Below are positions 32,031 through 40,904 of a stretch of 42,936 nucleotides of DNA, piece after piece. The notes under the pieces were generated by a model, which saw only the letters and a list, made by a program, of their open reading frames with translations, was not told where the DNA came from and made no database searches. Source of the stretch: an uncultured Clostridia bacterium (GTDB lineage: Bacteria > Bacillota > Clostridia > Christensenellales > Aristaeellaceae); contig CAMNEH010000010.1 of the NCBI GenBank assembly GCA_946536315.1, positions 1 to 42,936 on the forward strand. The letters are read 5' to 3'. Position numbers and translations under genes: made by a program. Each line of letters opens with the position of its first letter. Position 1 is the first letter of the stretch.

Positions 32031-33431
32031 TCAGGCCTCCTCGCGCGGCCCCATGTTTCCGAGGAAAGCAGTATAGCCGCGGATGGCCTCGTACAGGTCA
32101 GCCTTGCTGATGATTTCCTGCGGCGCGTGCATGTTCAGCACCGCGACGCCCGAATCGATGACCTCCATGCCGTACAGGGCGCAGATATAGGCGATGGTGC
32201 CGCCGCCGCCCTTGTCCACCTTGCCCAGTTCCGCCGTCTGCCAGGACACGCTCGCGTCGTCCATGCAGGCGCGAAGCCGGCCCAGGAACTCCGCGTTCGC
32301 GTCGTTGGAGCCGGACTTGCCGCGCGCGCCGGTGAACTTGTTGAAGCAGACGCCCCGGCCGAGAATTGCGGCGTTCTTTTTTTCAAAGGCGTCCGCATAC
32401 AGCGGGTCATACCCCGCGCTGACATCGCAGGAAAGCATCCGGCTATTCGCCAGCGAGCGCCTGAAGATCAGTCCCGCGCCTTTCCCGCACAGGTGGATCA
32501 GCTCAAACACGGCGTTTTCAAAGTATTTGGCCTCCATGCCGGTCGCGCCGACGGACCCGATTTCCTCCTTGTCGGCCAGGATGCAGCAGGCGGTATATTC
32601 CGGCTTTTCCGGCAGGGAGAGCATCGCCTGTACACAGGCGAACGCGCAGACGCGGTCGTCGTGCCCATAGCCCAGAATCATGCTGCGGTCCAGTCCGAAA
32701 TCGCGCGCCTTTTCAGCCGGCACCGCCTCCAGCTCTGCGCTGAGCAGGTCTTCCTCCTCGATATCGTACCGGTCTCTGAGCAGCGCCAGCACCTGCGCCA
32801 TGACCGCGTTCTTCTCCGTGTCAGGCAGAGGCCGGCCGCCCAGGATGATGTCCAGCCCTTCGCCGCTCACCACCTCGGACGCCTTTTTGTCCATCTGATC
32901 GTGGCTCAGGTGGATCAGCAGGTCAGAAACGCCGAATACCGGGTCGTTCTCGTCCTCACCGATGCATACCTGCCGGACCGAGCCGTCCTTTTTGACGACC
33001 ACGCCGTGCAGCGCCAGCGGACGCGCCACCCAGAGGTATTTTTTGATGCCCCCGTAGTAATGCGTATCGGCATAGGCCAGCTCCGTATCCTCATACAGCG
33101 GATTCTGCTTGAGATCGATGCGGGGACTGTCGATGTGCGCGCCGACGATGTTCATGCCCTCTTCCAGCGGCTTTTCGCCGATATGGAAGAGCAGCACCGC
33201 CTTGTTCATCTGCGTTACGTACACCCTGTCCCCCGGCTTGAGGGGCTTTCCCTCGCGAATGGCCTCCCTCAGGCTGCGGTAGCCCGCCTCCTTCGCCATT
33301 TCCACGGCCTCCGCCGCGCACTCGCGCTCCGTTTTGCCGTGATCCAGAAATTTCCTGTACGCGGAAGCCGCCGCCTCCACCGCCTCCAGCTGCTTTTTAT
33401 TGTAACTCAGCCAGGCGTTCTTGCGTTCCAT
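32031..33431 (-). CDS. M18 family aminopeptidase
   Basis: A 466-residue cytosolic zinc aminopeptidase of the aspartyl aminopeptidase family. Metal ligands and catalytic residues are seen at AHIDSPRID, GYGHDDRVC, DKEEIGSVGATG, CDVSAGYDP and LNMHAPQE. It would remove N-terminal residues from peptides, which fits with peptide import elsewhere in the window. AAGGAGG site 9 bases before the ATG. Its first 35 bases overlap the end of the GH2 gene. Confidence 0.95.
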   Translation of the reverse strand: MERKNAWLSYNKKQLEAVEAAASAYRKFLDHGKTERECAAEAVEMAKEAGYRSLREAIREGKPLKPGDRVYVTQMNKAVLLFHIGEKPLEEGMNIVGAHIDSPRIDLKQNPLYEDTELAYADTHYYGGIKKYLWVARPLALHGVVVKKDGSVRQVCIGEDENDPVFGVSDLLIHLSHDQMDKKASEVVSGEGLDIILGGRPLPDTEKNAVMAQVLALLRDRYDIEEEDLLSAELEAVPAEKARDFGLDRSMILGYGHDDRVCAFACVQAMLSLPEKPEYTACCILADKEEIGSVGATGMEAKYFENAVFELIHLCGKGAGLIFRRSLANSRMLSCDVSAGYDPLYADAFEKKNAAILGRGVCFNKFTGARGKSGSNDANAEFLGRLRACMDDASVSWQTAELGKVDKGGGGTIAYICALYGMEVIDSGVAVLNMHAPQEIISKADLYEAIRGYTAFLGNMGPREEA

Positions 33432-35820
33432 TGCCTGATTCCTCCTTGTTCTCCGATGTTTGATCCGCCGCTTTTTCGCGGATGGTAAACCTGAGCTCCA
33501 GCGGCTGCATCCGCTCGCCGATCACTGTCAGTACCGCCGTGCCTGGCTTTCCGGTCGTGCGCACGTAGCAGCCGGTCATCCCGCCTTCCGCGGTCACGAC
33601 CGTCGGGCCGACCAGCTGCGCCTCTCCCGCGACATGCAGATGGATCGGCACCTGCGCATACGGCGCGGGCTGACCGTATTCATCCAGGATCCGCAGGCGG
33701 ACGAGCGCCATATCGTAGGTATCGCCCTCGACCAGGGTATCACTGGATACCTGTGCGCTCAGGTGCAGGCAGGTGCTCGGGCGCACCGTCCGGCTGAGAA
33801 CCACCTGCCCGTTTTTGACCGCGTCGAAGCGCCATACCGTTGCCGCGCCGCCCCAGTTGCTGATGTATTTCTTGTACAGGCGTTCGCCTTCCTCCTCAGT
33901 GAAGTCGTAGCGGGACACGAGCAGGCCGTAGCGCAGCTTGTCGGCCGCAGGCAAATGCTCCAGCCCGTACTTCCTCGCGGCCAGCAGCACCTGCCGGGCC
34001 AGCTCGGCCTTCTTTTCCGGATAGCCCTCCTGGCTGACGAGCAGCTCGCCCACCACGTCATCCATCAGCAGCGGCCCGTGCGGCAGCGCTGTATAGGGGG
34101 AGCCGCTCAGCGTGGTGACATAGCAGTCATTTTTATACAGCCTGACCTCGTCCGCGTTGGTGAACACCCATACGTCCCCGATATTGCCGGCCGGATAGTC
34201 GCCGATGTCGAGCGAGGAGCCGATTTCCAGCACCGGCGTGCGGTCCTGCTGGCTCGCGTAAAGATACGCCGCCAGCTTGGGATTGCGGAAGGCGTCCTGC
34301 ACGCCGTGGTAGCATACCCGGTCGCCGGAGCCGAAATCCTTATGCGTCGGGTAATCAAACATGCACCAGCTGATGCAGCCCGCGTGGACCCCGCTGGCCG
34401 CGGCGTCATTCTGCACGCGCGCATGACGCAGGGCATGCTCCTGCCGGTGCGCCCAGGGATCGTAGGGCTTGGTTGGGAACATGTGCCCGTTGTTTTCTGT
34501 CACCAGGAAGCTCTTGGTGGTATCCGGCGTCACCTTTTCCTTGGGACGCACGCCCGCGCCCTGTCCGGCGTAAGAGAAGTCGTTGAAGGTATACACGTCC
34601 TCCAGCAGGCTGCTCTTTTCCAGATACCGAACGCCGCCCGTCGCCCTGCTCGGGTCCAGCTCGTGCGCAACGGCGTTTGTCTCGCGGTAAAAGTCGTCGT
34701 CGTCGAGGCTCTCGTTGATGCGCACGCCCCACAGGATGACGCTGGGATGATTGCGGTACTGGAGCACCATTTCCCGCGTATTCTGGACCGCCTGCGCCTT
34801 CCAGGCCGCGTCACCGATGTGCTGCCAGCCCGGTATTTCGGTGAATACCAGCAGGCCGAGCCGGTCGCAGGCGTCCACGAAAGCCTGGCTTTGCGGATAG
34901 TGCGAGGTGCGCACCACTGTCACGCCGAGCTCCTCCTTGAGGATGCGCGCGTCCTCCACCTGCAGGCTGTCCGGCGCGGCATAGCCGATGTACGGATAGC
35001 ACTGATGCCGGTTGAGCCCGCGCAGGAACGTTTTCTGTCCGTTCAGATAGAAGCCGTCCGCCTTGAATTCCGCGGTCCTGAAGCCGAACGGCACGGACAC
35101 GGTATCAGCCGTTTCTCCGGATTCCGTGAGCAGCGAAGCCTCCAGCGTATACATCGCCGGGCTTTCGAGCGTCCACGGCCGGGCCATGGGCAAAGTCAGC
35201 GTATAGCTCAGCTGCCTTCCGCTCTCCTCCAGGACACAGCCGCCCTCGTCGTCGATCAGGCGGAGCCTGGTCACCGGCGTCTCCTGCGCGTCCCCGTTCA
35301 ATGTCAGCGCGACGGCGGCCGTGTGTACGGTCGGCGTCGTCACATACACGTCCTCCAGCAGCTGCTGCGGCCGGATATCCAGCCAGCAGGGCCTGTACAG
35401 TCCGCCGTAGGTCAGGTAATCGATCACGAATCCAAAGGGCGGCACGGCAGGGTTCTCTGTGGAATCCAGCTTCACCGCCAGCCAGGATTCCTGGCCGGGC
35501 TTCACCAGGCCCGTCAGCTCCACCGAAAAGGCGGTATAGCCGTTGGAATGCGTCATCAGCTCGCGTCCGTCCAGATACACCGTGGCGATGTGAGCGGCGC
35601 CGTCAAAGCGGACAAAAACGCGCCGACCCTCCGTCTCCTGCGGCACGCAGAGCCGCCGGCGATAGCCGGACACCAGCTGATAGCTCATTTCGTCGGCATA
35701 GTGCTGCGGCACCTCGCGGACCGTGTGGGGCAGGCGGACCGTTTCACCGATCCCCGCGCCCTGCGCGAACGCGTCGGACCATTCCGTGACAAATTCCCAG
35801 TCGTTGTTCAGGCTGATCAT
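33397..35820 (-). CDS. Glycoside hydrolase family 2 (beta-galactosidase-like)
   Basis: An 807-residue enzyme with GH2 domain order: sugar-binding jelly roll (about 1-170), Ig-like domain (170-270), TIM barrel (270-570) and beta-rich C-terminal domains. Predicted acid/base Glu370 in LWGVRINES and nucleophile Glu442 in VTENNGH. The last segment (PAPYAQVPIHLHVAGEAQLVGP) is a common GH2 beta-galactosidase C-terminal Ig-like part. No signal peptide, so it is cytosolic. The exact sugar cannot be told; beta-galactoside or beta-glucuronide are both possible. AAGGTGA site. Overlaps the M18 gene by 35 bases. Confidence 0.92.
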   Translation of the reverse strand: MISLNNDWEFVTEWSDAFAQGAGIGETVRLPHTVREVPQHYADEMSYQLVSGYRRRLCVPQETEGRRVFVRFDGAAHIATVYLDGRELMTHSNGYTAFSVELTGLVKPGQESWLAVKLDSTENPAVPPFGFVIDYLTYGGLYRPCWLDIRPQQLLEDVYVTTPTVHTAAVALTLNGDAQETPVTRLRLIDDEGGCVLEESGRQLSYTLTLPMARPWTLESPAMYTLEASLLTESGETADTVSVPFGFRTAEFKADGFYLNGQKTFLRGLNRHQCYPYIGYAAPDSLQVEDARILKEELGVTVVRTSHYPQSQAFVDACDRLGLLVFTEIPGWQHIGDAAWKAQAVQNTREMVLQYRNHPSVILWGVRINESLDDDDFYRETNAVAHELDPSRATGGVRYLEKSSLLEDVYTFNDFSYAGQGAGVRPKEKVTPDTTKSFLVTENNGHMFPTKPYDPWAHRQEHALRHARVQNDAAASGVHAGCISWCMFDYPTHKDFGSGDRVCYHGVQDAFRNPKLAAYLYASQQDRTPVLEIGSSLDIGDYPAGNIGDVWVFTNADEVRLYKNDCYVTTLSGSPYTALPHGPLLMDDVVGELLVSQEGYPEKKAELARQVLLAARKYGLEHLPAADKLRYGLLVSRYDFTEEEGERLYKKYISNWGGAATVWRFDAVKNGQVVLSRTVRPSTCLHLSAQVSSDTLVEGDTYDMALVRLRILDEYGQPAPYAQVPIHLHVAGEAQLVGPTVVTAEGGMTGCYVRTTGKPGTAVLTVIGERMQPLELRFTIREKAADQTSENKEESGNGTQERLAELQ

Positions 35821-35834
35821 CTTTTCACCTTCCG

Positions 35835-36740
35835 TCAGTCATTTTCAGAATATTGAATCTCCGTCCCGTTCCAGCTGAAAAGCGAGCGGCGCCGCCCGGC
35901 CCGGGCGGCCTGTGAAAACAGGGCCTCCGCCCCGCCCTCCAGCGAAAGCGCCTGCACCGGCAGTGTCAGCTCATCGGTCTCAAGCGCATACTCCTCGATG
36001 CGCGCGTCCTCCGCCCCGATATCTCCGACGCACAGCACCCACTGATACGGCGCGGCGATGGTGCCGTCTTCACTGAGGCTCAGCTGTACATCCGCGAACC
36101 GGTAGCGCCCGCCGGTCGTCACAAAGCGGTCGGACGACCAGCCGCTCAGCTCGCCGTTCAGCCTGGAGACCGTTTCCAGCGTCCCGCTTTCGCCCGTGTC
36201 CGCCAGGGTATAGACGCTCATGTAGGCGAATTCGCCGCCGCCCTCCCCGGACATTACCCAGGTGAAGGGATCAAAGCGCGTATTATCCACGATTTCCTCG
36301 ACCAGGCCGGTCTCATCCTCGATGGTATACACGTCGGTCGAACTGCCCGTGATCAGTTCGGAATAGGGCTTTTCATACACAAAATCGCCGCCCGACGACG
36401 TGGTGAGGGTATACTGCCCTCCCGCGTGCGTCCAGGCGGTTTCGTCTGACAGCGCGTCCAAAAACTGATTCAGAAGCTGATCCGGGATCCGCACCGACGC
36501 GATGGCACTGTTCTGGCTCAGGGCCAGCGATTCCAGCCTCAGCGCGTTCGACGCGCCGTTTAGCAGGCCTTCCTCCATGCGGCGGAACGCCTCAGAGACG
36601 TTCGGATTGACCGTCACAGCGGGGAGCGCCGTCGGGGTCGGCGCGCTTTCGGGCGTGCCTGAACAGCCCGCCGCCATCAACGACACCAGGCACAGTACGC
36701 ACAGCATCTGCCGGACGCGGCGGCGCTTGATCCTTTGCAT
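35835..36740 (-). CDS. Lipoprotein of unknown function
   Basis: A 301-residue lipoprotein. A positive N-terminus (KRRRVRQ) is followed by a hydrophobic stretch and the lipobox LMAAGC (Cys26), then a Thr/Pro-rich spacer (TPESAPTPTALPAVTVNP). The remainder is rich in strands and acidic residues with no motif I recognise. The ribosome site is poor; the start lies nine bases after the stop of the SH3b gene, so it may depend on coupling. Sits with surface genes in a long operon. Confidence 0.7.
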   Translation of the reverse strand: MQRIKRRRVRQMLCVLCLVSLMAAGCSGTPESAPTPTALPAVTVNPNVSEAFRRMEEGLLNGASNALRLESLALSQNSAIASVRIPDQLLNQFLDALSDETAWTHAGGQYTLTTSSGGDFVYEKPYSELITGSSTDVYTIEDETGLVEEIVDNTRFDPFTWVMSGEGGGEFAYMSVYTLADTGESGTLETVSRLNGELSGWSSDRFVTTGGRYRFADVQLSLSEDGTIAAPYQWVLCVGDIGAEDARIEEYALETDELTLPVQALSLEGGAEALFSQAARAGRRRSLFSWNGTEIQYSEND

Positions 36741-36749
36741 GGCAGTGGG

Positions 36750-37574
36750 TTACCAGGTCGCCTTCAGCGCGGTCTTGATCATCGCCTGGTGGTCGGCGTC
36801 CACCTTGTCGGACCCGTGTGTTTTGCTGCCGGTAAAGTGAATGCAGAACTGGCCGTCGAACCCGTTGTTCGTGATGGTCTGGTCACCGTGCGGGACACCG
36901 TAAATGCTCCCTGCGTACACCTTGCCCTTGTACAGTACCAGCACGGCACGGCGCTTGTAGGTGATTTTGCCGCCGTAGGCCGCCTTCATTTTGCTGGTGT
37001 CAGCCTTGGTCAGCGGCTCGGCGTCCAGATGGTTGGTGCCGTACATGACCTTGCAGTTCCAGGTCTTGCCGGTTTTCACGTCCTTGATCACGAAGGTTGA
37101 ATTCCGTTTGAAGAGGTTCTTGCCGGTATTGAACCATTTGAGTTCCTGGGTTTTGTACGTCTTTTTCGGGGTGGCGGTCGGCTTGGGCGTCGCCGTTTTC
37201 TTCGGCGTCGGCGTGGGCGTCTTCTTGGGCGTCGGGGTGGCGGTCTTCTTCGGCGTCGGGGTAGCCGCGGCCTTCTTGAGCGCCTTCACGGCGCTGGAAG
37301 ACAGCTTGACAAACTTGGTCATCACATATCCGGTCCTGCCCTCGAACCGGACCTTATAAAAATCGCCTCTCAGCGCGAGTACTTCGACCTTGTCGTTTTT
37401 CTCAAAGCGGGTGATATAGCCGCCGGAGGTTGTCGCGCGGGTCCTGAAAAACACGCGGTCCTTGGTAATGGTGCCGGTGTAGGTCTTGGCGGCCTCTGCT
37501 GGAAACGCCACACAGGTCAGGAAGAGGACCAGCACCATCAGCAGCGCGGCCATTCTGGGGGTTTGATGTTGCAT
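36750..37574 (-). CDS. Secreted SH3b protein with conserved HG/CIHF/THGS domain
   Basis: A 274-residue exported protein: signal peptide (to about residue 28, CVAFPAEA), SH3b domain (30-90; DRVFFRTRATTSGGYITRFEK ... GYVMTKFV), a linker of TPKKTATP repeats (103-140), then a C-terminal domain with GVPHGDQTI, GQFCIHFTGSKTHGS and VDADHQ. The Cys and nearby His residues suggest a cysteine active site, maybe of an L,D-transpeptidase-like or wall-peptide enzyme, but it lacks the exact YkuD motif. It starts at ATG 37574 with AAAGGAAG upstream. Likely acts at the cell wall. Confidence 0.75.
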   Translation of the reverse strand: MQHQTPRMAALLMVLVLFLTCVAFPAEAAKTYTGTITKDRVFFRTRATTSGGYITRFEKNDKVEVLALRGDFYKVRFEGRTGYVMTKFVKLSSSAVKALKKAAATPTPKKTATPTPKKTPTPTPKKTATPKPTATPKKTYKTQELKWFNTGKNLFKRNSTFVIKDVKTGKTWNCKVMYGTNHLDAEPLTKADTSKMKAAYGGKITYKRRAVLVLYKGKVYAGSIYGVPHGDQTITNNGFDGQFCIHFTGSKTHGSDKVDADHQAMIKTALKATW

Positions 37575-37724
37575 GAAAAAAACTTCCTTTCTCAATCCAA
37601 TGAACGCAATCAGCGCAAGAACGTCCCGCGCAGCGCGTTATTGAACAGTTACGGCATGGCACGGCTTTCTGGCCGGTCTCACGCCGGAAGTACACAGGCG
37701 CGCCAAAACGCCCCGTCGTTTCGC

Positions 37725-37753
37725 ATTCTACCACAAAGCGCAGAAGGAATCAA
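37725..37753 (-). promoter_or_regulatory. Promoter of the SH3b protein operon
   Basis: Minus strand TTGATT (37748-37753), 17-base spacer, TAGAAT (37725-37730) with TGG before it. It leaves a 145-base untranslated leader (37575-37718) in which I see no clear structure or gene. Confidence 0.7.
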
Positions 37754-37854
37754 GTCCCTGCGCGCTTTGGAAAAGTAACAATGGGGCCATGGCGGCGTTT
37801 CACGGGAAGTGATTTCCCGGAGGCGTGTCTGTGTGTCTGAGTGCCAGCAGGACG

Positions 37855-39246
37855 CTAAGACGCGGCGGTCGCCGCGGCGCCGTGCGGCTGGTGGCGCAGA
37901 AAGCGTATAAACAGCACGACAGAAACGATGCAGCACAGGATATCGGCAATGGGCGTCGCCCAGACGATGCCGTACACCGGCAGCAGCCGATTGAGCGCAA
38001 ACATCATGGGGATATCGAGCACGCCCTTGCGCATCAGCGCGAGGATCAGGGACTTGATGCCCTCGCCCACCGCCTGGAAAAAGCTGATGAAGGCGTACGC
38101 GCACGCCGAAAACGGCCCGCCGATGCACAGGATGCGGAGAAACTGACCGCCCAGGACCACGGAATCGCCGCCATTGGGAAGGAAGATCCGGATCATCGGC
38201 TCGCTGAAGGCCAGCCCCGCCAGCATGCACAGGCCGGCCAGTCCGACAGAGATGGACATGCTGATCAGCACGGCCTGGCGCATGCGCCGATGATTGCCGG
38301 AGGCATAATTGTAGCCGATCAGCGGCAGTACCCCCTGCGACATGCCGCGCACCATGCAGTGCGCCAGCATATTCACCTTCTTGGCGACACCGATGCCGGT
38401 CGTATACGCCACACCGTACGCGCTCATCAGGTTATCCAGCACTGCGTAGGAGATATTTTCGCACAGGGTCATCAGGCAGGCCGGCAGTCCGGCGCTAAAG
38501 ACACGCTGCGGGATCCGGTAGCCAAACATCTCCCTGGAAGGGCGGAATCCGAGCACCGTGTCGCGCCGGTTGCGATACAGGATCAGCGCGAAATACAACA
38601 GCGCCGCCAGGTTGGACACGCCTGTCGCCAGCGCCGCGCCGAGCACCTCGTGTCCGGCGGGCAGCCAATGGAACATAAACATCGGGTCCAGCGCCATGTT
38701 CAGGATTCCGCCCATCGCGATGCCGAATGAAGCCTGCAGGCTGCGCCCCTCCGACCTCAGGAGGTGTGAGAACAGCGTACTCATCGCCGCGCCGAGGCCG
38801 CCCAGGGTCACCGTGACCATCAGATATTCTTTCGCGAACGCGTGCACCTGGGGATCTCGCCCGCCCAGCAGGTCGAGGAAAGGATCGGCCAGCGCCCAAG
38901 CCAGCAGGGCATATACGGCCGTCACGCACAGGCAGCCCCACGTCGCGAACGCCGACGCCGCCCTCGCCCTGTGAAGCTTGCCGCGGCCCAGGGAGCGGGA
39001 AATGACGGACGACCCGCCGACGCCGAACAGATTGGAAATCGCGGACAGGAACATAAACGCGGGCATACAGATCGTGACCGCGGCGACTTTGTAATTATCG
39101 TTGGTCTGGCCGATGAAATACGTATCCGCCATGTTGTAAACGACCAGGATGATCTGCCCGATGACCGTCGGGACTACCAGCTTCATGATCGCCCGGAGGA
39201 TCGGCATGGATTCAAACAGCGTTTTTTCTCTCAGCTCGTCATTCAC
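37855..39246 (-). CDS. MATE family efflux transporter
   Basis: A 463-residue polytopic membrane protein with about twelve helices in two halves. Typical MATE features are PTVIGQIILVVYNMADTYFIGQ near the start and GVGGSSVISRSLGRGKLHRARAAS. The family exports drugs or metabolites using Na+ or H+. I chose GTG 39246 (VNDELREKTLFESMPILRAIM) for its GGGGGTGAG site and for the fit with family N-termini; the open frame runs to 39384 but the additional 46 residues are not membrane-like. Substrate unknown. Confidence 0.9.
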   Translation of the reverse strand: MNDELREKTLFESMPILRAIMKLVVPTVIGQIILVVYNMADTYFIGQTNDNYKVAAVTICMPAFMFLSAISNLFGVGGSSVISRSLGRGKLHRARAASAFATWGCLCVTAVYALLAWALADPFLDLLGGRDPQVHAFAKEYLMVTVTLGGLGAAMSTLFSHLLRSEGRSLQASFGIAMGGILNMALDPMFMFHWLPAGHEVLGAALATGVSNLAALLYFALILYRNRRDTVLGFRPSREMFGYRIPQRVFSAGLPACLMTLCENISYAVLDNLMSAYGVAYTTGIGVAKKVNMLAHCMVRGMSQGVLPLIGYNYASGNHRRMRQAVLISMSISVGLAGLCMLAGLAFSEPMIRIFLPNGGDSVVLGGQFLRILCIGGPFSACAYAFISFFQAVGEGIKSLILALMRKGVLDIPMMFALNRLLPVYGIVWATPIADILCCIVSVVLFIRFLRHQPHGAAATAAS

Positions 39247-39396
39247 CGGCCACTCACCCCCGTCAGGAAAATACATGAACAGGGCGCTTCTCAGCTCCCT
39301 GACAGCTGCTATGCCGCCGGACCTCGTACAGCCGGTCCCGGCGCATCGCCCATTCCGCCATGATCGACCCTGACTGAACGGCAATGAATTACAGAC

Positions 39397-39424
39397 ATTA
39401 TATTTCCTGACAGAAAAAATGCAA
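39397..39424 (-). promoter_or_regulatory. Promoter of the MATE gene
   Basis: Minus strand TTGCAT (39419-39424), 16-base spacer, TATAAT (39397-39402). Leader of about 140 bases (39247-39390), in which I see no gene. Confidence 0.6.
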
Positions 39425-39554
39425 GCAATAATTTGATATAAGATTATAATATTTTATTATAGTGCAAGAAACACTGACGGAATTTTGGCGTTTTTACGCC
39501 ATGCGAGACATGAAAAACATAAGAACAAATAATAACGCTATTGGAAATACTAAT
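39425..39554. other. AT-rich gene-free stretch between glf and the MATE promoter
   Basis: This 130-base stretch is mostly A and T, in sharp contrast with the GC-rich surroundings. It contains a small hairpin (39487-39500, GGCGT-TTTT-ACGCC) but no T tract in the right place on either strand. No gene is seen. Probably an untranslated region or a relic of local transfer. Confidence 0.5.
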
Positions 39555-40679
39555 TCAAAGCACGTCGTCCGCCTTCTCCAGCGCCCGCGCAATCACCTGG
39601 TCCATGTCGTAATACCTGTATTCCCCCAGGCGGCCGCCAAAGATGACGCCCCGCTCCTGCGCGGCGAGCGCCTGGTACGCCTGAAGCAGCTCGCTGTTCG
39701 CGGCGTCGTTGACCGGGTAATAGGGGTCCTCCCCGCGCCGCCACTCCGAGGAATACTCGCGGCTGATGACAGTTTTCGGCAGTTCGTTGCCCTGTGCGTC
39801 ACGCCCGAATTCAAACCATTTATGCTCGATGATGCGGGTAAAGGGGGTCTCGGCGTCGGTGTAATTCACCGCGGCGTTGCCCTGAAAATTCGGCATATCC
39901 AGGACCTCCGTTTCAAACCGCACGGCACGGTACTGCAGACAGCCGAGCCGGTAATCAAAGTACGCGTCGATCGGACCGGTGTACACGACGCGTTCTGCCG
40001 CCGCGCTGAGCCCGCCGCGGTCTGACAGATAGTCCGTCGACAGCCGGACCTCGATGCGCGGATCATCCAGCATATTGGCCACCATCCGCGTATACCCGCC
40101 CACCGGGATGCCCTGGTACAGGGCGTTGAAATAATTGTTGTCAAACGTCAGTCGCACCGGCAGCCGGCGGATGATGAAGGCCGGCAGCTCACGGCAGGGG
40201 CGGCCCCACTGCTTTTCGGTATAGCCCTTGATCAGCTTTTCGTAGATGTCGGTGCCGACCAGTGAAATCGCCTGTTCCTCCAGATTTTTCGGCTCGGTGA
40301 TCCCGGCCTCCGCACGCTGCTGGGCAATTTTCGCAGCTGCCTCCGCCGGGGTGACCACGCCCCACATGCGATTGAAGGTATACATATTGAAGGGCAGGGA
40401 ATACAGCTCTCCCCGGTAATTGGCGACCGGGCTGTTGGTGAACCGGTTGAACCTCGCGAAGCCGTTCACATAGTCCCACACGCGCTGGTCGTTGGTATGA
40501 AAAATATGCGCGCCATAGCGGTGGACCTGGATACCTTCGATTTCCTCCGTATATACATTGCCCGCGATATGCGGACGGCGGTCGATGACCAGCGAGGTTT
40601 TGCCATGCCTGGCCGCCTCCCGGGCGAACACCGCCCCATAAAGCCCCGCGCCGACAATCAGAAAATCCCGTTTTTTCAT
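39555..40679 (-). CDS. glf: UDP-galactopyranose mutase
   Basis: A 374-residue FAD enzyme converting UDP-galactopyranose to UDP-galactofuranose, the donor for galactofuranose in surface polysaccharides. FAD motif FLIVGAGLYGAVFARE (6-21), then HIAGNVYTEE, YGAHIFHTND and KGYTEKQWGRPCRELP, all characteristic. Length is normal. The start is ATG 40679 with a GGGGAAGG site; upstream open frame to 40856 runs through its promoter and is not coding. No neighbouring glycosyltransferases are in the window. Confidence 0.96.
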   Translation of the reverse strand: MKKRDFLIVGAGLYGAVFAREAARHGKTSLVIDRRPHIAGNVYTEEIEGIQVHRYGAHIFHTNDQRVWDYVNGFARFNRFTNSPVANYRGELYSLPFNMYTFNRMWGVVTPAEAAAKIAQQRAEAGITEPKNLEEQAISLVGTDIYEKLIKGYTEKQWGRPCRELPAFIIRRLPVRLTFDNNYFNALYQGIPVGGYTRMVANMLDDPRIEVRLSTDYLSDRGGLSAAAERVVYTGPIDAYFDYRLGCLQYRAVRFETEVLDMPNFQGNAAVNYTDAETPFTRIIEHKWFEFGRDAQGNELPKTVISREYSSEWRRGEDPYYPVNDAANSELLQAYQALAAQERGVIFGGRLGEYRYYDMDQVIARALEKADDVL

Positions 40680-40755
40680 ACGCCTTCCCCTCTCCCCTGG
40701 CCCGCGCCAGCGGCCCGTCTGACTCCGCGCCCGTTCCGGGGGCGGATGTATTATC

Positions 40756-40784
40756 AGTATACAGGATATTTCCTCAATTATCAA
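40756..40784 (-). promoter_or_regulatory. Promoter of glf
   Basis: Minus strand TTGATA (40779-40784), 17-base spacer, TATACT (40756-40761). It is back to back with the cotH promoter, 16 bases apart. Confidence 0.78.
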
Positions 40785-40800
40785 GCGTCCGCAGGACGGC

Positions 40801-40829
40801 TTGATTTTACCGGGCATTCGCTGTATAAT
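40801..40829 (+). promoter_or_regulatory. Promoter of the CotH gene
   Basis: TTGATT (40801-40806), 17-base spacer, TATAAT (40824-40829). Leader about 70 bases. Confidence 0.82.
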
Positions 40830-40904
40830 GCGCTCGTTTGACGGAAGGTGAAACACTTTGGTCTTCGTCGTCCGATCGTCCTAAAATGAAAGGAGGCGTC
40901 CGCC

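Noticed and set aside
36750..37574. L,D-transpeptidase (YkuD) assignment
   Set aside because: The exact HxxxxxxxG...SxGC(I/V)R(M/L) motif is absent; only a loosely similar Cys/His pattern is present.
39486..39501. TGGCGT-TTTT-ACGCCA as terminator of glf
   Set aside because: On the glf strand the stem is followed by AAAATT, with no U tract.
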